Source: an uncultured Fidelibacterota bacterium (lineage in GTDB: Bacteria; Fidelibacterota; Marinisomatia; Marinisomatales; UBA8229). Taken from it: 10,919 bases of DNA. Positions 1 to 7,975 of the stretch are shown piece after piece. A model generated the notes under the pieces. It saw only the letters and a program-made list of their open reading frames with translations, was not told where the DNA came from and did no database searches. The translations under genes and the position numbers were made by a program. The stretch covers positions 1-10,919 of the forward strand of contig CAJXJG010000045.1 of NCBI GenBank assembly GCA_913054425.1, written 5' to 3'. Position 1 is the stretch's first letter. Every line of letters begins with the position of its first letter.

Positions 1-1308
1 ACTAAAGATCATACATTAGTAAGAAAGGGTAGTGTCTCTCAGGGGAATGAAGGAGACTGGGCATTATCCGCAGGGACGAATGAGAGCGATTCAGAATGGA
101 TAGTTTATGATCAGAATAACTGGGATAACTTGGGGATTCATAGTCAGAATATCAATGCTCCTTCGGTTGCAATTACCAATGTCAGCCCGGATTTTATCGC
201 AGAGAATACAGAAATCGAGATCACGGCAAATTTGACTCCTGTCTCTGGAAATATTGAGATTGCAAATATTTATTATGGAACAGACGGATCACTTTTAAAC
301 CAGGCTGAAATGTGGCTGGATTCTGGAAATAGTTGGATGGGAATTATTGCTCCACAACCTGGAAATACGTTACTGCAATTTAAAGTTGTTGCTGTGGATG
401 ATTCTGGGAATGAAGGCGAATCCACTGTCCAGGATCAACTTGTAGCCAGCACAACACCAACTGAGATCCAGGAGATCCATGCGAATGTTGTAGTAGGACA
501 GATTGTTACTATTCAGGGTATAGTTACAATTGGTTCTGGTGTTTTAGATGATGATAATACACGCGCATATATCCAGGATGAATCCGGCCGTGGACTAAAT
601 CTGTTTGATTATGATTTAATTGAAGGAATCACCAGGGGAGATGAGTTGCACCTTGTTGGCTATGTGGATCAATATTTTACAACAGTGGAAGTTACCAATT
701 TTGATTTTGAGACACTTTCCACAGGAAATAGTTTGCCTGCTGCCATTGTTACTACACCGGCAGGCGCTAATTCTTCAGAATTTGAAGGAACACTTACTAT
801 GTTTGAAGGGGAAGTCACAGCGAACGAATCAGTTTCAAATGGAGCTGCTACGAAATTGACTATTGACAATGTAACTTATGTGCAGATCTGGAATACCACA
901 GGGATTTCAACTGCTCAGTACCAGGTTGGTACAGAATGGAGTTTTACAGGTGTCGGGAGTCAGTACAGCACAGAATATCAATTACTGGTTGGGTATGAAG
1001 AAGATATCGCAACACTTGGAATTTCTGGGCCAGTTGCAATTCCAAATGAATTTTCATTGTTCCCTATTTATCCAAATCCTTTTAACCCAAGGGCTACGAT
1101 AAACTTTTCATTGCAGTTTGATGGGGAAATTCATCTCGATGTTTATGACATCAATGGTAAAGTTGTGGACGAATTGAAAAATGCCAATTTATCAGCTGGT
1201 AACCACAGGATGGTATGGAATGCATCTTCCCTGCCATCGGGACTTTATTTTATTCGGCTGCAAGATGGCCAAAACCAGGCAGTTCAAAAAGTAATGTTGC
1301 TCAAGTAA
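1..1308 (+). CDS. Secreted lamin-tail/OB-fold protein with type IX-like C-terminal sorting domain (5' end missing)
   Basis: The reading frame is open from base 1 and ends at TAA 1306-1308, so this is the C-terminal 435 residues of a longer protein. The TTG at 130 lies inside the domain and is not a real start. Window residues 1-50 carry the end of a lamin-tail domain (TLVRKGSV, SAGT, SEWIVYDQ, WDNLGIH). Residues about 55-150 look like an Ig-like domain. Residues about 155-240 form an OB-like segment (YIQDESGRGLNLF), and about 245-340 a second one (VQIWNTTG). Residues about 350-435 are a type A-like sorting domain (YPNPFNPRATINFSL, VYDINGKVVDEL, LPSGLYFIRL, ending in VMLLK). The last domain implies export across the outer membrane and surface attachment or release. 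Lamin-tail and OB domains of this kind are found in extracellular nucleases such as ExeM. No nuclease domain is visible in this part, so the role may be binding nucleic acid or partners. It is paralogous to the next gene. Confidence 0.85.
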   Translation, partial: TKDHTLVRKGSVSQGNEGDWALSAGTNESDSEWIVYDQNNWDNLGIHSQNINAPSVAITNVSPDFIAENTEIEITANLTPVSGNIEIANIYYGTDGSLLNQAEMWLDSGNSWMGIIAPQPGNTLLQFKVVAVDDSGNEGESTVQDQLVASTTPTEIQEIHANVVVGQIVTIQGIVTIGSGVLDDDNTRAYIQDESGRGLNLFDYDLIEGITRGDELHLVGYVDQYFTTVEVTNFDFETLSTGNSLPAAIVTTPAGANSSEFEGTLTMFEGEVTANESVSNGAATKLTIDNVTYVQIWNTTGISTAQYQVGTEWSFTGVGSQYSTEYQLLVGYEEDIATLGISGPVAIPNEFSLFPIYPNPFNPRATINFSLQFDGEIHLDVYDINGKVVDELKNANLSAGNHRMVWNASSLPSGLYFIRLQDGQNQAVQKVMLLK

Positions 1309-1346
1309 GCATCGCTTTAAGTGAGATTACAGAGTAAGGGAACCCG
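1309..1346 (+). other. Longest intergenic gap (38 nt), no terminator
   Basis: This is the only gap longer than 7 nt in the window. It holds the weak AAGGGAA ribosome binding site for the next gene and no stable hairpin, T-run or recognisable promoter, so transcription probably continues through it. Confidence 0.5.
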
Positions 1347-3332
1347 ATGAATTTTTTTAAAAGGCTCCTATGGCTAAGCCCATTGGTTCTCATTGCTGAA
1401 CTTGATCATCTGGTGTTTTCTGAGCTTGCCATCACGCCTAGTAACGCAGAATATGTTAAAATAACAAACCCAACCGATAGTGATATAGACCTATCCAATT
1501 ATTATTTGACCGATGGAACTGATATCGGTAATGGAGAGTTCTATTACCAATTGCCTTCCGGAACGGATTATTGGAGCGGTTCCAGTTCAGATTTTATTTG
1601 CCGGTTTCCATCTGGATATACCATATCGGCAGGGTCATTCATCATTGTTTCGCTACGTGATAGCTCTAAATACGCAAGCGAATTTGGTGAAAATGCGGAC
1701 CTTACCCTGAATGATGATATGCTTGATGCTGTCGATGGTGAAAATACAAAGGGGAGCAGTGCTGCGCCAAAACTGGGTAATGCGAATGAAACCTTGATTA
1801 TTTTTTATTGGGATGGGAGTTCAACAACTGTAAAGGATGTAGATTATTTGCTCTGGGGTGATAATTCTTATGCTATTGATAAAACAGGTATTGATGGCTA
1901 CCAATCAGACACGCCTGCAGCCAGTCAGGCCTTTCTTCCAATTCATAATACGGATGAGAAACTGGTCAGAATAAGTGAAGAAGGCAATGAGATCCAAAGT
2001 GGAGGTAACGGAATTACGGGTCATGATGAAACCAGTGAACCTTTTAATGAAACTTGGGGTGTTTATGCGCTTGTTTCCTCAAAACCGGAAATTTCCGCTG
2101 TGACTGTTTCTCCCGAATCTCCCACAACGGAAGATATACTTACTTTCACTGCAACCGTTACTGATGACGAAGGTCTAACATCCGTTCAATTAATTACAAT
2201 TTTTCAAAGTGATACAACAACCCATACCATGGTGCAGGGGGCCAGTGATCAATTTAGTGTTAATGTAGGCCCTTTTGGCCTGACAGGATCATTAGTTTAT
2301 TCTGTTACTGCAGTTGATATTACAGGATTATCAGAATCAAGCAACTTATTTGTCGTGTCAATTAATTTACCACCTGAAGATCTTTCTATTGCAGATTTAC
2401 TGAACAATTTAAGTGATTATGTGGGTGAGCAAATCGAGATAGATGGCGTTGTAACTGTGTCCGCAGGCAAACTCCGCACTACTTTTACAGAAGCCTTTTT
2501 ACAAGATGAATCTGAAAGAGGAATTATTCTTTACAATTCTGCACTCGATACGTCTTTTCACCGCGGTGATTCAGTCTTGGTTGTGGCAGAGGTAGATGAA
2601 TTTGATGGGAAACCGGAATTGATTTACAGCAGCATCACCGTTTTAAAAGAGAATGCTCACATTCCTGTAGTTGATCTTTCTATCAGTGAATTCAATTCAT
2701 TAGCTTATATGTATACGTTCGTGAAACTCTGGGGAAAAATCATTGCCAGATCAGATCCATCAGGAACAAACGCAGGAGCGAATCTTAGCTTGCAGGATGC
2801 GTCGGGCGATGTCACCACGGTTCGCATCTGGAACTCCACCAATATTTTATACAATGACAACTTTGAACTTATTAATCTCGAATTGGATTCTCTCCTGCAG
2901 GTTGGGGAATTGATTCAGGTCGCCGGCATAGCCGGAGAATACAGTGGTGTAGGTCAGATTCAGCCAGCCTATCCTGATGATATTCAGGAAAAACTAGAAG
3001 GGCAAACCGGTGACTTCTCTGCGGAATTAACCGTGGCGCCATTCCCATTCGTGCCGCAATTGGGGGAAGTGATTGCATATTCTTACAGTTTCCCGGCTAA
3101 TGCCCGGATAAAATTGAGAGTGTTTGATATGGCAGGAAGATTAACATCCACACTTTATGATGAATACCGAGGTATTTCGTTTTATAAGGAAGACACCTGG
3201 GATGGTCGCGACAATCTGTATCGTCTTGTTGCTCCCGGAACATATCTGATACATCTGGATGTTACGGATGCGATTACCGGCAAACATTACCAGGATATGG
3301 CTCCCGTGGTGATTGGTGTTTATAGGGATTGA
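1347..3332 (+). CDS. Exported lamin-tail/Ig/OB-OB protein with FlgD-like C-terminal domain
   Basis: This is a complete gene of 661 residues. ATG 1347 is preceded by AAGGGAA at 1336-1342 and begins a plausible signal peptide (MNFFKRLLWLSPLVLIA, about 17 residues). Domains in order: lamin-tail about 22-242 (VFSELAITPSNAEYVKI at the start; KLVRISEEGN and ETWGVYA at the end); Ig-like about 247-340; OB-like 1 about 347-433 (AFLQDESERGIILY); OB-like 2 about 440-547 (TVRIWNST); FlgD-like or sorting domain about 558-661 (RVFDMAGRLTS, DTWDGRDN, APGTYLIHLDVT). The domain order matches the preceding gene, and the QDES.RG and IWN(S/T)T motifs are shared, so the pair look like a tandem duplication. The C-terminal domain lacks the NPFNP motif of its neighbour and ends APVVIGVYRD, so its export or anchoring may differ. 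No catalytic domain is seen. The probable role is nucleic-acid or partner binding at the cell surface, which is inference from the family and the neighbouring EEP genes. Confidence 0.87.
   Translation: MNFFKRLLWLSPLVLIAELDHLVFSELAITPSNAEYVKITNPTDSDIDLSNYYLTDGTDIGNGEFYYQLPSGTDYWSGSSSDFICRFPSGYTISAGSFIIVSLRDSSKYASEFGENADLTLNDDMLDAVDGENTKGSSAAPKLGNANETLIIFYWDGSSTTVKDVDYLLWGDNSYAIDKTGIDGYQSDTPAASQAFLPIHNTDEKLVRISEEGNEIQSGGNGITGHDETSEPFNETWGVYALVSSKPEISAVTVSPESPTTEDILTFTATVTDDEGLTSVQLITIFQSDTTTHTMVQGASDQFSVNVGPFGLTGSLVYSVTAVDITGLSESSNLFVVSINLPPEDLSIADLLNNLSDYVGEQIEIDGVVTVSAGKLRTTFTEAFLQDESERGIILYNSALDTSFHRGDSVLVVAEVDEFDGKPELIYSSITVLKENAHIPVVDLSISEFNSLAYMYTFVKLWGKIIARSDPSGTNAGANLSLQDASGDVTTVRIWNSTNILYNDNFELINLELDSLLQVGELIQVAGIAGEYSGVGQIQPAYPDDIQEKLEGQTGDFSAELTVAPFPFVPQLGEVIAYSYSFPANARIKLRVFDMAGRLTSTLYDEYRGISFYKEDTWDGRDNLYRLVAPGTYLIHLDVTDAITGKHYQDMAPVVIGVYRD
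3324..3328 (+). promoter_or_regulatory. Ribosome binding site deciding the 3337 start
   Basis: AGGGA lies inside the last codons of the upstream gene, 8 nt before ATG 3337. It supports that start over the in-frame TTG at 3313, which would put eight extra residues with an acidic residue (MVFIGIDY) ahead of a clean signal peptide. Confidence 0.5.
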
Positions 3333-3336
3333 CTAT

Positions 3337-4227
3337 ATGATTAGAGCCAAAGTCATTTTATTAATATTGGTGCTATCCGTTAGTTTTGCTCAGGTGACAT
3401 CAGAGCATTTGTACTATGGTGCATCATCTTTGGGAATGGCCGGAAGCGATGTGGCCTGTCAGGGCGGTGCGTGGGCCATATTCAATAACCCGGCGGGTTT
3501 GGCCGGTCAGGAAAGAAATTCAGTCGTATTAGGAAGTGAATCCTTATATGGATTATCCTATTTCAAACATACACTTGCCGGCTTTCAAATCGGTTTACCA
3601 TTTGTGGGAACAATTGGTATTTCTGTTGAAGATTTTTCAACGGATTATAAAAGTCGATCTTTAGCGCATGAAACTGCTACAGGATTTTATCAAGGCATCA
3701 CCTTGCAGGCTGACCGCAACAGCACCCTGTTTTTTGGATATGGCATTCGACTGCAGATGGTGGATTATGGTCAATCAGCAGGCCCATCAGGGGATGGCTC
3801 CGATGGACGAGACTTGGGATCTCATCAGGCAGTGGGTTTGGATGCAGGCCTTTTGGCATCATTGCGGGAGCGAATTCGCTTTGGCGCAAAAGTAACAAAT
3901 ATTAACCACCCGCAATTGGGGGAAGCAAATGCTGCAGTGGATCTGCCCAGACGAATACAAATTGGTATGGCATATTCACCCTACGACCTGGTATGGACAA
4001 CTGCTGCTCTATCCCGATCTATGGAATATCCTACACAGATTCACGCAGGCATGGATTATGAAATATTATCAAGCTTGCATTTGCGAGCCGGTGTACAAAG
4101 CAATCCCAACCGGTTTGGCGCAGGCTTCAGCCTAAAATGGGAAATATTACATATCGATTACGGCTTTTTAACTCATCCTATTCTCCCCTTAACTCAACAG
4201 CTATCCTTGGAGATTCAGTGGCTGTAA
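3337..4227 (+). CDS. PorV/UPF0164-like outer-membrane beta-barrel protein
   Basis: The product is 296 residues from ATG 3337, 4 nt after the previous stop. It opens with a classic signal peptide, MIRAKVILLILVLSVSFA, cut before Q19. The mature N terminus has the PorV/UPF0164/FadL-type signature: SSLGMAG at 30-36, then WAIFNNPAGLAG at 46-57, close to the family form of an Asn-Pro-Ala-Gly-Leu turn. The rest is alternating strands typical of an outer-membrane barrel, with RIRFGAKVTNIN and LPRRIQIGMAYSP resembling the second half of this family. It ends in a strand, LSLEIQWL. PorV-type barrels act as shuttles for type IX secretion cargo, and this gene directly follows two proteins with sorting-type C-terminal domains, so it may be their dedicated partner (inference). 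Otherwise it is a generic barrel of unknown cargo. Its 3' end overlaps the next gene by 10 nt. Confidence 0.75.
   Translation: MIRAKVILLILVLSVSFAQVTSEHLYYGASSLGMAGSDVACQGGAWAIFNNPAGLAGQERNSVVLGSESLYGLSYFKHTLAGFQIGLPFVGTIGISVEDFSTDYKSRSLAHETATGFYQGITLQADRNSTLFFGYGIRLQMVDYGQSAGPSGDGSDGRDLGSHQAVGLDAGLLASLRERIRFGAKVTNINHPQLGEANAAVDLPRRIQIGMAYSPYDLVWTTAALSRSMEYPTQIHAGMDYEILSSLHLRAGVQSNPNRFGAGFSLKWEILHIDYGFLTHPILPLTQQLSLEIQWL
4209..4212 (+). promoter_or_regulatory. Ribosome binding site deciding the GTG 4218 start
   Basis: GGAG (within TTGGAGA) sits 5 nt before GTG 4218, inside the end of the upstream gene. It selects GTG 4218, which opens directly into a signal peptide. The upstream ATG 4137 would add 27 residues and a 91-nt overlap. 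Confidence 0.65.
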
Positions 4228-6650
4228 TACGAATATCGGTTCTGGTATTTTCAATTGCTTTAGCACAAAAAGTACCCGTCAATACAGCATCTCTTGAGGA
4301 CTTGAGGACACTTCCTCTAACAGATAGCCAGGTCAGCGCACTTTATGAATTTGTTTTTTTCCAAGGTCCTGTATACAGTTTTTATGATCTGATGGACATT
4401 CCTGGTTTTTCCGCTGAAACCCTAAAAGAGCTTCGTCCCCTTGTATCCCTGGTAAAACCTCGACAAGAAGAAACTGTATCTCGTCTTGATGACCGTTATC
4501 GGAAAGTTGAGGACTGGACTTCGGAAGAAGGTGCGAATGAAGGTTTGGTGGAGTTATGGCTGGATCGTTTGGCGGAACCGAAGAATATTAATTCTGCTAC
4601 CTGGAATGATTTGATGGTTTTACAGAACGTAAGTCCGGTGGACGCCGTAGCGGTGCTGCAGCGGATCCAGGAAGGAGCCATAACCTATCCCAAGGCGCTT
4701 CGTGGAGCGATCGGCTTAAGTTACTGGGGCTACAAAAATATGGTGGACTTTTTTACCTATGAAGATGGTAAAAAGAAAGATCAAACTCATATTTGGTATA
4801 ACTTGACCTATAAAACACTGCCTTCCACTACGTCATTTGATGAAGAGGTAGGTACCACAACACCTTTAAGCAATCATCCTGGAGCCCGGCACTATAAACT
4901 GGTAACCAGTTTTGGACCACATTGGAAAATATCCCTGGCAGCCCATCGCCAACTTGGGGAAGAAAATATGGATGGGAAATGGTCTGTCACTTACCGAAAT
5001 CTTAAGTTTGCAGGTTTGAATTTTGAACGCATCATTCTTGGCAATTTTTCTGCTACCATTGGGCAAGGTGTGGTGTTTGAAAACACAGATTTTTTCTCTC
5101 CTCGACGCTCAGGCTATAGCTGGAGTCGACGTGTCCATGGTGTATTCCCGGATATTTCTCAAACGAGAGAATTTGCGTTGCGTGGCTTAGCATTTCAAAC
5201 CGGGACAAAATCTATACAGTTCATGGGCTTTATTTCTCGTCATAATCGAGATGCCATTTTAAATGTTGCTGACAGTTCTATGGCGACATTGATCGCATTG
5301 TATCCGCGAACTGATCAGGGGTTTAATGGTCTCTTGGCAATGCCCATGCTGAATACGGTAGAGGAAATGACGTATGGTGGCAATGCCCGGTTTATTTTAA
5401 AACCTGGAACTTTCATTGGTCTGTCAACCTATGAAAGTTTATATGACAGGCCTCTAAGGCCGGATATTGCCACAACTGTTATCGCTGATGCCAATGAAGG
5501 GAAGTTTCTTACATCCATAGGGAATACGGCAGATACGGAAATTGCTGCCATGTATTCATCTTCCGGTGAATCCTCTTTCTGGGATAAAGCTAGGTCTTTT
5601 CGTCGAGTTGCTGGTCTTGAATTTTCTACCGTGATCCGCAACATTGCCTTACAGGGTGAATATGGTGTCCTGGATAAGAATGGTGATCTGTCGGTTGATG
5701 TCACCGATCCGCGAGCGTGGGTCATGAGTGCATATGTACAATTCAACAGTTTAAATTTGTTAATGGTTTATCGCGATTATGACCTTGAATTTGATAATCC
5801 GTACCAGCGGTCTTTTTCTAATTACCAAAGATACAAAGGCAGTATTTTTGAAGACACGTTCTACTTGGAAGATCCAATTTACGGTTTCCTTTATTCCGGA
5901 CAGGCGCAACCCCAATCCGAACGGGGATTTTATGTATTCAGCCGATATCAGGCGCATCGAGCTTTGGTATTAACAGCCGATTTTGATACATGGACTCGGG
6001 TTGCAGATCAGGCTCGTTATTACCGGACGGTTGTTCGTGCCCAGTACCGTCCAGTATTCAATGTACGGTTTCACCTGCGACATAAGTGGCAAAAACGGGG
6101 TGGAATGAACGCATTGGATCCCTCCGCGTTTTTTTCGCAGGAAACAATTCTGCGATCCCAGATTCGCTTGTCAAGATATGACCAACTCGAATTGATCTGG
6201 ATTCGATCCTGGGTGGATTTTACCAGCCGTCGTCGCTTGACTCTTGATTTGGAAACCGGTGGTGAAAGTCCATCCATGGTTGGCAGTGCCGGAACAGGAA
6301 GCGAGGGTATAGGTTTTAAGGTAACACACAATTTTAATGAGCGATTTAGAATAATGGGCCAAACTCTCCTTTACAATGGATTCATCTGGAATTTTGAGGA
6401 TACGGATTTTCGGGTTTTTGATAGTCCGTCGGATGCATTGCGATATTGGATCTCCGTTTTTTCCAGGTTGGATGAACACTGGGCAGTCCGGCTAAAATGG
6501 ACAATGGATACAGCAAATCCTATTACCAATTATGCTTTCGAACCCAGTGACCCGACAAACGCGTATCCCGATCAGCGTTTAAACTGGAAAACAATCACAG
6601 GGCAGAGAAATACGATGGACATTCGTTTACAGGTGGATTATGCATTTTAA
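4218..6650 (+). CDS. Exported helix-hairpin-helix (ComEA-like) protein with predicted outer-membrane barrel
   Basis: The gene encodes 810 residues from GTG 4218. This start gives the signal peptide MAVIRISVLVFSIALA before Q17. Residues about 20-80 form a ComEA-like tandem helix-hairpin-helix unit: VPVNTASLEDLRTLP, then YSFYDLMDIPGFSAETLKEL. The first hairpin is degenerate, with LPLTD in place of LPGIG. A second copy at about 122-179 starts KNINSATWNDLMVL and ends YWGYKNMVDFF. From about residue 190 to the end the protein is rich in amphipathic strands with aromatic girdles and ends IRLQVDYAF, with the terminal Phe typical of barrels inserted by BAM. HhH units of the ComEA family bind double-stranded DNA without sequence specificity. 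Placed N-terminal to a barrel they should face the periplasm. Large HhH-plus-barrel proteins occur in Bacteroidota and relatives, mostly without known function. With exported nuclease-like genes beside it, a role in DNA binding or passage at the outer membrane is plausible but unproven. It overlaps the next gene by 11 nt. Confidence 0.8.
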   Translation: MAVIRISVLVFSIALAQKVPVNTASLEDLRTLPLTDSQVSALYEFVFFQGPVYSFYDLMDIPGFSAETLKELRPLVSLVKPRQEETVSRLDDRYRKVEDWTSEEGANEGLVELWLDRLAEPKNINSATWNDLMVLQNVSPVDAVAVLQRIQEGAITYPKALRGAIGLSYWGYKNMVDFFTYEDGKKKDQTHIWYNLTYKTLPSTTSFDEEVGTTTPLSNHPGARHYKLVTSFGPHWKISLAAHRQLGEENMDGKWSVTYRNLKFAGLNFERIILGNFSATIGQGVVFENTDFFSPRRSGYSWSRRVHGVFPDISQTREFALRGLAFQTGTKSIQFMGFISRHNRDAILNVADSSMATLIALYPRTDQGFNGLLAMPMLNTVEEMTYGGNARFILKPGTFIGLSTYESLYDRPLRPDIATTVIADANEGKFLTSIGNTADTEIAAMYSSSGESSFWDKARSFRRVAGLEFSTVIRNIALQGEYGVLDKNGDLSVDVTDPRAWVMSAYVQFNSLNLLMVYRDYDLEFDNPYQRSFSNYQRYKGSIFEDTFYLEDPIYGFLYSGQAQPQSERGFYVFSRYQAHRALVLTADFDTWTRVADQARYYRTVVRAQYRPVFNVRFHLRHKWQKRGGMNALDPSAFFSQETILRSQIRLSRYDQLELIWIRSWVDFTSRRRLTLDLETGGESPSMVGSAGTGSEGIGFKVTHNFNERFRIMGQTLLYNGFIWNFEDTDFRVFDSPSDALRYWISVFSRLDEHWAVRLKWTMDTANPITNYAFEPSDPTNAYPDQRLNWKTITGQRNTMDIRLQVDYAF

Positions 6651-7968
6651 AGATCGATACAAATCAAAATTCTTGAAATTTTTTCCAGCCATTTTCCTGT
6701 TTTTATCAGCAATTTACGCTCAACATTATTTTTCACCTGTTTTGCCAGTTGGCTCCCTACCTGTAGATGCACGTTCTTTGGCTATGGGTGGTACAGGGAT
6801 AAATAATACCCGATTACAACCAGCCTTTGGAGATTTCGGTTATTTATTTCGCATTTCTTTAGATTTGGAAGCGAGAGCTACGAGAGAAACCCGATCCTTT
6901 CCTGTAATTGATATGTTCGATGATGTAGTAACACAAAACGCATATGTAGTTAATAGACCGGTTTTTTATTCTGTCCCCTGGAGTATTGGTACTGATATTA
7001 CAAAATGGCTGAAATTGCCCGTATCCCTATCCGTTTCACAGTCTCCTACCTGGGACTTCCGTTATGATTACCAGGAAGAGGTTCGCGCCAGTTTAGGATC
7101 CGGTGTCTACAATCGTGACCCAGTTGCCGGATATCATATTTTTCGTATGAAGGGATTTATCCAATCCACCAGCTTCAATATTGCTTTACGACCGCTTGCA
7201 AAAGTTCATTTGGGATTAAATGTAGAAACGCTATCTGGGAGTGATCTTTCCCAAGAGATAGGCGTTCATGTCTTGCAGGCAGATGATGCCCTGGCAGCGG
7301 ATTCTACCACCATCACGCAATATGATTTTTCTGTGGGGCAGTCATCTCGCTTTTCGTATGGAATACTTTTTAGTCCGTTAAAATCTTTAACCTTGGGTGT
7401 TTCAATGAAATCTGAAGTTGATGTTTCTTTTACAACAGATGGATATGTACCCATTTTACACGAACGGACACAGCTGCCGGGATTTGTACTGGCAGATACT
7501 GTTTCAAATTATTCCATTGTGCTGCCCAGTGAAATTGGTTTTGGTTTTAGTGCCCGGTTGCGAAATAAGATAAAAACACAGGTAAATGGTCATTTTATTT
7601 ACTCCGATTGGTCTCAGGTTGACCAGGTTATTGTAAATGCCAGTTCAATTGATACAGTTAATTTTCAATACGAGCCTGCTTGGTTTGCCCATATCGGTCT
7701 GGAGCAATGGATATTAAACAAAACTCCTTTCCGGTTTGGATTTATGTACCTTGGGTCTCCGTTAGGGAATGAGTTTGAACGAACGATTATCACCTTTGGC
7801 ACGGGATGGACATATCATGGGGTGACCTTGGATATTGCTGCTGCTGTTGATGGTTTGGATTATCAGTATTTCGATTTATTTGTCCCAGAAGGTCAAGATG
7901 CAACTGATCTGGAAATGGTCAAGGAGTCAACCCTGATAGTAAAAGCCAGTATAATGTATTCATTTTGA
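6640..7968 (+). CDS. FadL-like outer-membrane beta-barrel transport protein
   Basis: The product is 442 residues. ATG 6640 overlaps the previous stop by 11 nt and follows AGGTGG (6631-6636) at a short 3-nt spacing. The signal peptide is about 27 residues with a basic N-region (MHFKDRYKSKFLKFFPAIF, then LFLSAIYA) cut before QHYF. The mature start LPVDARSLAMGGTG is the N-terminal signature shared by FadL/PorV-type barrels, although the usual NPAGL turn is replaced by LQPAFGDFG. Later, IVLPSEIGFGFSARL followed by GHFIYSDWSQVDQ matches the FadL-family pattern of an LP motif, a strand and a Trp-Ser. The terminal strand ends LIVKASIMYSF. FadL-family barrels let small, often hydrophobic, compounds cross the outer membrane by a lateral route. 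The substrate here cannot be told from sequence. In this setting nucleic-acid breakdown products are a guess. It could instead be a structural or secretion-linked barrel. Confidence 0.72.
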   Translation: MHFKDRYKSKFLKFFPAIFLFLSAIYAQHYFSPVLPVGSLPVDARSLAMGGTGINNTRLQPAFGDFGYLFRISLDLEARATRETRSFPVIDMFDDVVTQNAYVVNRPVFYSVPWSIGTDITKWLKLPVSLSVSQSPTWDFRYDYQEEVRASLGSGVYNRDPVAGYHIFRMKGFIQSTSFNIALRPLAKVHLGLNVETLSGSDLSQEIGVHVLQADDALAADSTTITQYDFSVGQSSRFSYGILFSPLKSLTLGVSMKSEVDVSFTTDGYVPILHERTQLPGFVLADTVSNYSIVLPSEIGFGFSARLRNKIKTQVNGHFIYSDWSQVDQVIVNASSIDTVNFQYEPAWFAHIGLEQWILNKTPFRFGFMYLGSPLGNEFERTIITFGTGWTYHGVTLDIAAAVDGLDYQYFDLFVPEGQDATDLEMVKESTLIVKASIMYSF

Positions 7969-7971
7969 AAC

Positions 7972-7975
7972 AGGA
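7972..7975 (+). promoter_or_regulatory. Possible ribosome binding site that leaves the next start ambiguous
   Basis: AGGA directly abuts ATG 7976, too close for a normal site. It stands 6 nt before in-frame TTG 7982, which would give a protein two residues shorter with the same signal peptide. The ATG is kept as the annotated start. Confidence 0.3.

Noticed and set aside
130..132. TTG as a start for the first gene
   Set aside because: The frame is open to base 1 and the upstream codons encode the conserved end of a lamin-tail domain, so the gene begins outside the window.
1309..1346. Possible terminator or promoter in the 38-nt gap
   Set aside because: Only a trivial GGGAACCC element is present, with no stable stem, no T-run and no convincing -35/-10 pair.
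3313..3336. TTG 3313 start for the PorV-like gene
   Set aside because: It would overlap the previous gene and add an acidic residue before the signal peptide. ATG 3337 with AGGGA 8 nt upstream is better.
4137..4217. ATG 4137 start for the HhH-barrel gene
   Set aside because: It makes a 91-nt overlap and buries the signal peptide. GTG 4218 has a good ribosome binding site.
4218..4760. Calling the gene comEA
   Set aside because: The HhH similarity is real, but the protein is much larger than ComEA, has a barrel-like region and a degenerate first hairpin, and no other competence gene is in view.
5429..5746. 105-codon open frame on the minus strand
   Set aside because: It lies wholly within the HhH-barrel gene, gives a low-complexity Ser/Arg/Pro product with no recognisable motif, and has no independent gene context. 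It is an antisense shadow.
6071..6479. Two overlapping minus-strand open frames of 86 and 102 codons
   Set aside because: Both are antisense to the barrel region of the HhH gene and show no domain or export signal. They overlap each other in different frames.
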